From positions 248,001-312,000 of the forward strand of contig NZ_JACWAB010000002.1 in the NCBI RefSeq assembly GCF_020483305.1: DNA of 64,000 nucleotides, in the 5' to 3' direction. Numbering within the stretch: position 1 is the stretch's first letter; every line of letters begins with the position of its first letter. The translations under genes and the position numbers were made by a program. Below, in pieces: positions 63,298 to 64,000 of this stretch. The notes under the pieces are model-generated. The model did not search any database. It was not told where the DNA came from and saw only the letters and a program-made list of their open reading frames with translations. Origin of the DNA: Arthrobacter sp. UM1 (lineage in GTDB: Bacteria; Actinomycetota; Actinomycetes; Actinomycetales; Micrococcaceae).

Positions 63298-63945
63298 ATG
63301 AGCACGGGAACAGCCGTCGTCGCCCGAGACGTCTCCATCACGGTCGCCGGGCGCGCCATCATCACCGGAGTGAGCGCGGAGCTCGCGCCGGGCCGGTCGC
63401 TTGCCCTCGTTGGTGCGAGCGGCGCCGGGAAGACCACTCTCCTCAACGCCCTCGGCCTCCTGCAGCCCGTCAGCGGCGGGAGCATCACCGTGGGCGATGC
63501 GCCGGCCCACCGTTGGAAGGACGGGCAGAGGAGGAGGTTCTGGCGGGACCACATGGCGTTCATCGCCCAGGACTACGGGCTTGTGGAGGACGAGACCGTG
63601 GCGTACAACGTCGCCCTCCACGCCCTCTCCGTGTGGCGCGGCGCCGCGCCACACCGGGCGGGAGTGCGCGCGGCGCTCGCGGCCGTGGGCCTGGAGGGCC
63701 GGGAGAAGGACCGGGTCTCGACGCTGAGCGGCGGCGAGCGGCAGCGCGTGGGCATCGCCCGGGCGGTCTTCAAACGGGGAGACGTCATCCTGGCCGACGA
63801 GCCCACGGCCTCCCTGGACGAGGACAACCGCGAGGCCATCGCCGGACTGCTCTTCGAGCGGGTCAGGGAGGGGGCTGCGCTCGCCATCGCCACGCATGAT
63901 CTGGACCTGGCCGCGCGCTGCGACTCCGTCCTGGAGCTCTCGTGA
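63298..63945 (+). CDS. ABC transporter ATPase (lactococcin 972 export-like)
   Basis: 215 residues, a compact ATPase of the MacB/LolD-like or L-ocin-972 type. Walker A GASGAGKTT starts near 39 (K45); the Q-loop is in FIAQDYGLVEDET; the signature is LSGGERQRVGIARA (about 143); Walker B is ILADEPTASLD with E168; the switch His is H200 in IATHDLD. The Q-loop phrase DYGLVEDETVAYNV resembles that group. CGGAG precedes the ATG. It should energise the permease upstream. All catalytic residues are present. Confidence 0.88.
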   Translation: MSTGTAVVARDVSITVAGRAIITGVSAELAPGRSLALVGASGAGKTTLLNALGLLQPVSGGSITVGDAPAHRWKDGQRRRFWRDHMAFIAQDYGLVEDETVAYNVALHALSVWRGAAPHRAGVRAALAAVGLEGREKDRVSTLSGGERQRVGIARAVFKRGDVILADEPTASLDEDNREAIAGLLFERVREGAALAIATHDLDLAARCDSVLELS

Positions 63946-63978
63946 CGAGTGCGCCGGGCTGCTGACCGCAGGCCTCTC

Positions 63979-64000
63979 TAGACTGGGAGGCATGAGCCGC
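63979..64000 (+). CDS. Start of the next gene, cut by the window end, with a -10 box
   Basis: TAGACT (63979-63984), 7 nt, then ATG at 63992 and two more codons (Ser, Arg). The spacing repeats the leaderless pattern seen at other genes here. Only three codons are visible, so the product is unknown; ribF is a candidate by position in relatives but cannot be tested from this window. Confidence 0.35.

Overview
The window is a high-GC (about 70%), gene-dense actinobacterial chromosome segment, most likely from the Micrococcaceae (Arthrobacter/Kocuria/Micrococcus neighbourhood). This is judged from gene order, the SigK/RskA pair, a SAM-IV riboswitch and -10-like TAnnnT boxes that sit 5-7 nt before several start codons. 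No rRNA, transposase, integrase or CRISPR array was seen. Most of it is core chromosome with small accessory patches.

Layout. 1-2.3 kb: gatA (3' part) and gatB. 2.6-5 kb: threonine catabolism (tdh, kbl). 5.0-6.3 kb: a repeat-rich intergenic region holding at most one small membrane protein. 6.4-11.3 kb: a CPBP-type membrane protease and a heterodimeric ABC exporter. 11.35-12.57 kb: a DUF559/Vsr-fold nuclease-like gene with a 56-bp palindrome on each side. 12.6-16.5 kb: a redox/SigK island (DipZ-like protein, MxK-repeat lipoprotein, sigK, rskA). 16.5-21.7 kb: VOC protein, SAM-IV riboswitch and metX, SGNH hydrolase, esterase, S4 protein and a YdcZ-type transporter. 21.8-28.6 kb: glyS, GNAT, dusB, dgt, dnaG. 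28.6-37.7 kb: DctA-type symporter, tRNA-Asn, sugar porter, holin-like protein, DMT transporter, glycosyltransferase, tRNA(CAU), acyl-CoA dehydrogenase, M23 peptidase. 37.8-50.9 kb: rpsB-tsf, pyrH-frr-cdsA-DivIVA-like, dxr-rseP-ispG-GNAT, proS and a TSUP permease. 51-53.4 kb: two envelope or stress proteins on the minus strand. 53.6-61.1 kb: rimP-nusA-ylxR-infB and rbfA-truB plus two membrane proteins. 61.2-64 kb: a permease/ATPase pair resembling the lactococcin-972 export/immunity group.

How the parts work together. The core blocks make and charge tRNAs (gatCAB, glyS, proS, dusB, truB), build ribosomes (rpsB, rimP, rbfA), drive translation (tsf, infB, frr), and supply isoprenoid (dxr, ispG) and phospholipid (cdsA) precursors. 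The SigK island joins an extracytoplasmic sigma factor and its membrane anti-sigma factor to a DipZ thiol-redox protein and a Met/Lys-repeat lipoprotein. That lipoprotein sits where mycobacteria carry the MPT83/MPT70 fasciclin proteins.

The most unusual items are (1) the palindrome-flanked DUF559 gene, with a further long palindrome at 18.76 kb, (2) the MxK-repeat lipoprotein in the SigK island, (3) the 20-codon reading frame overlapping the start of the 61.3-kb permease, and (4) the stack of tandem and direct repeats at 5.0-6.3 kb.
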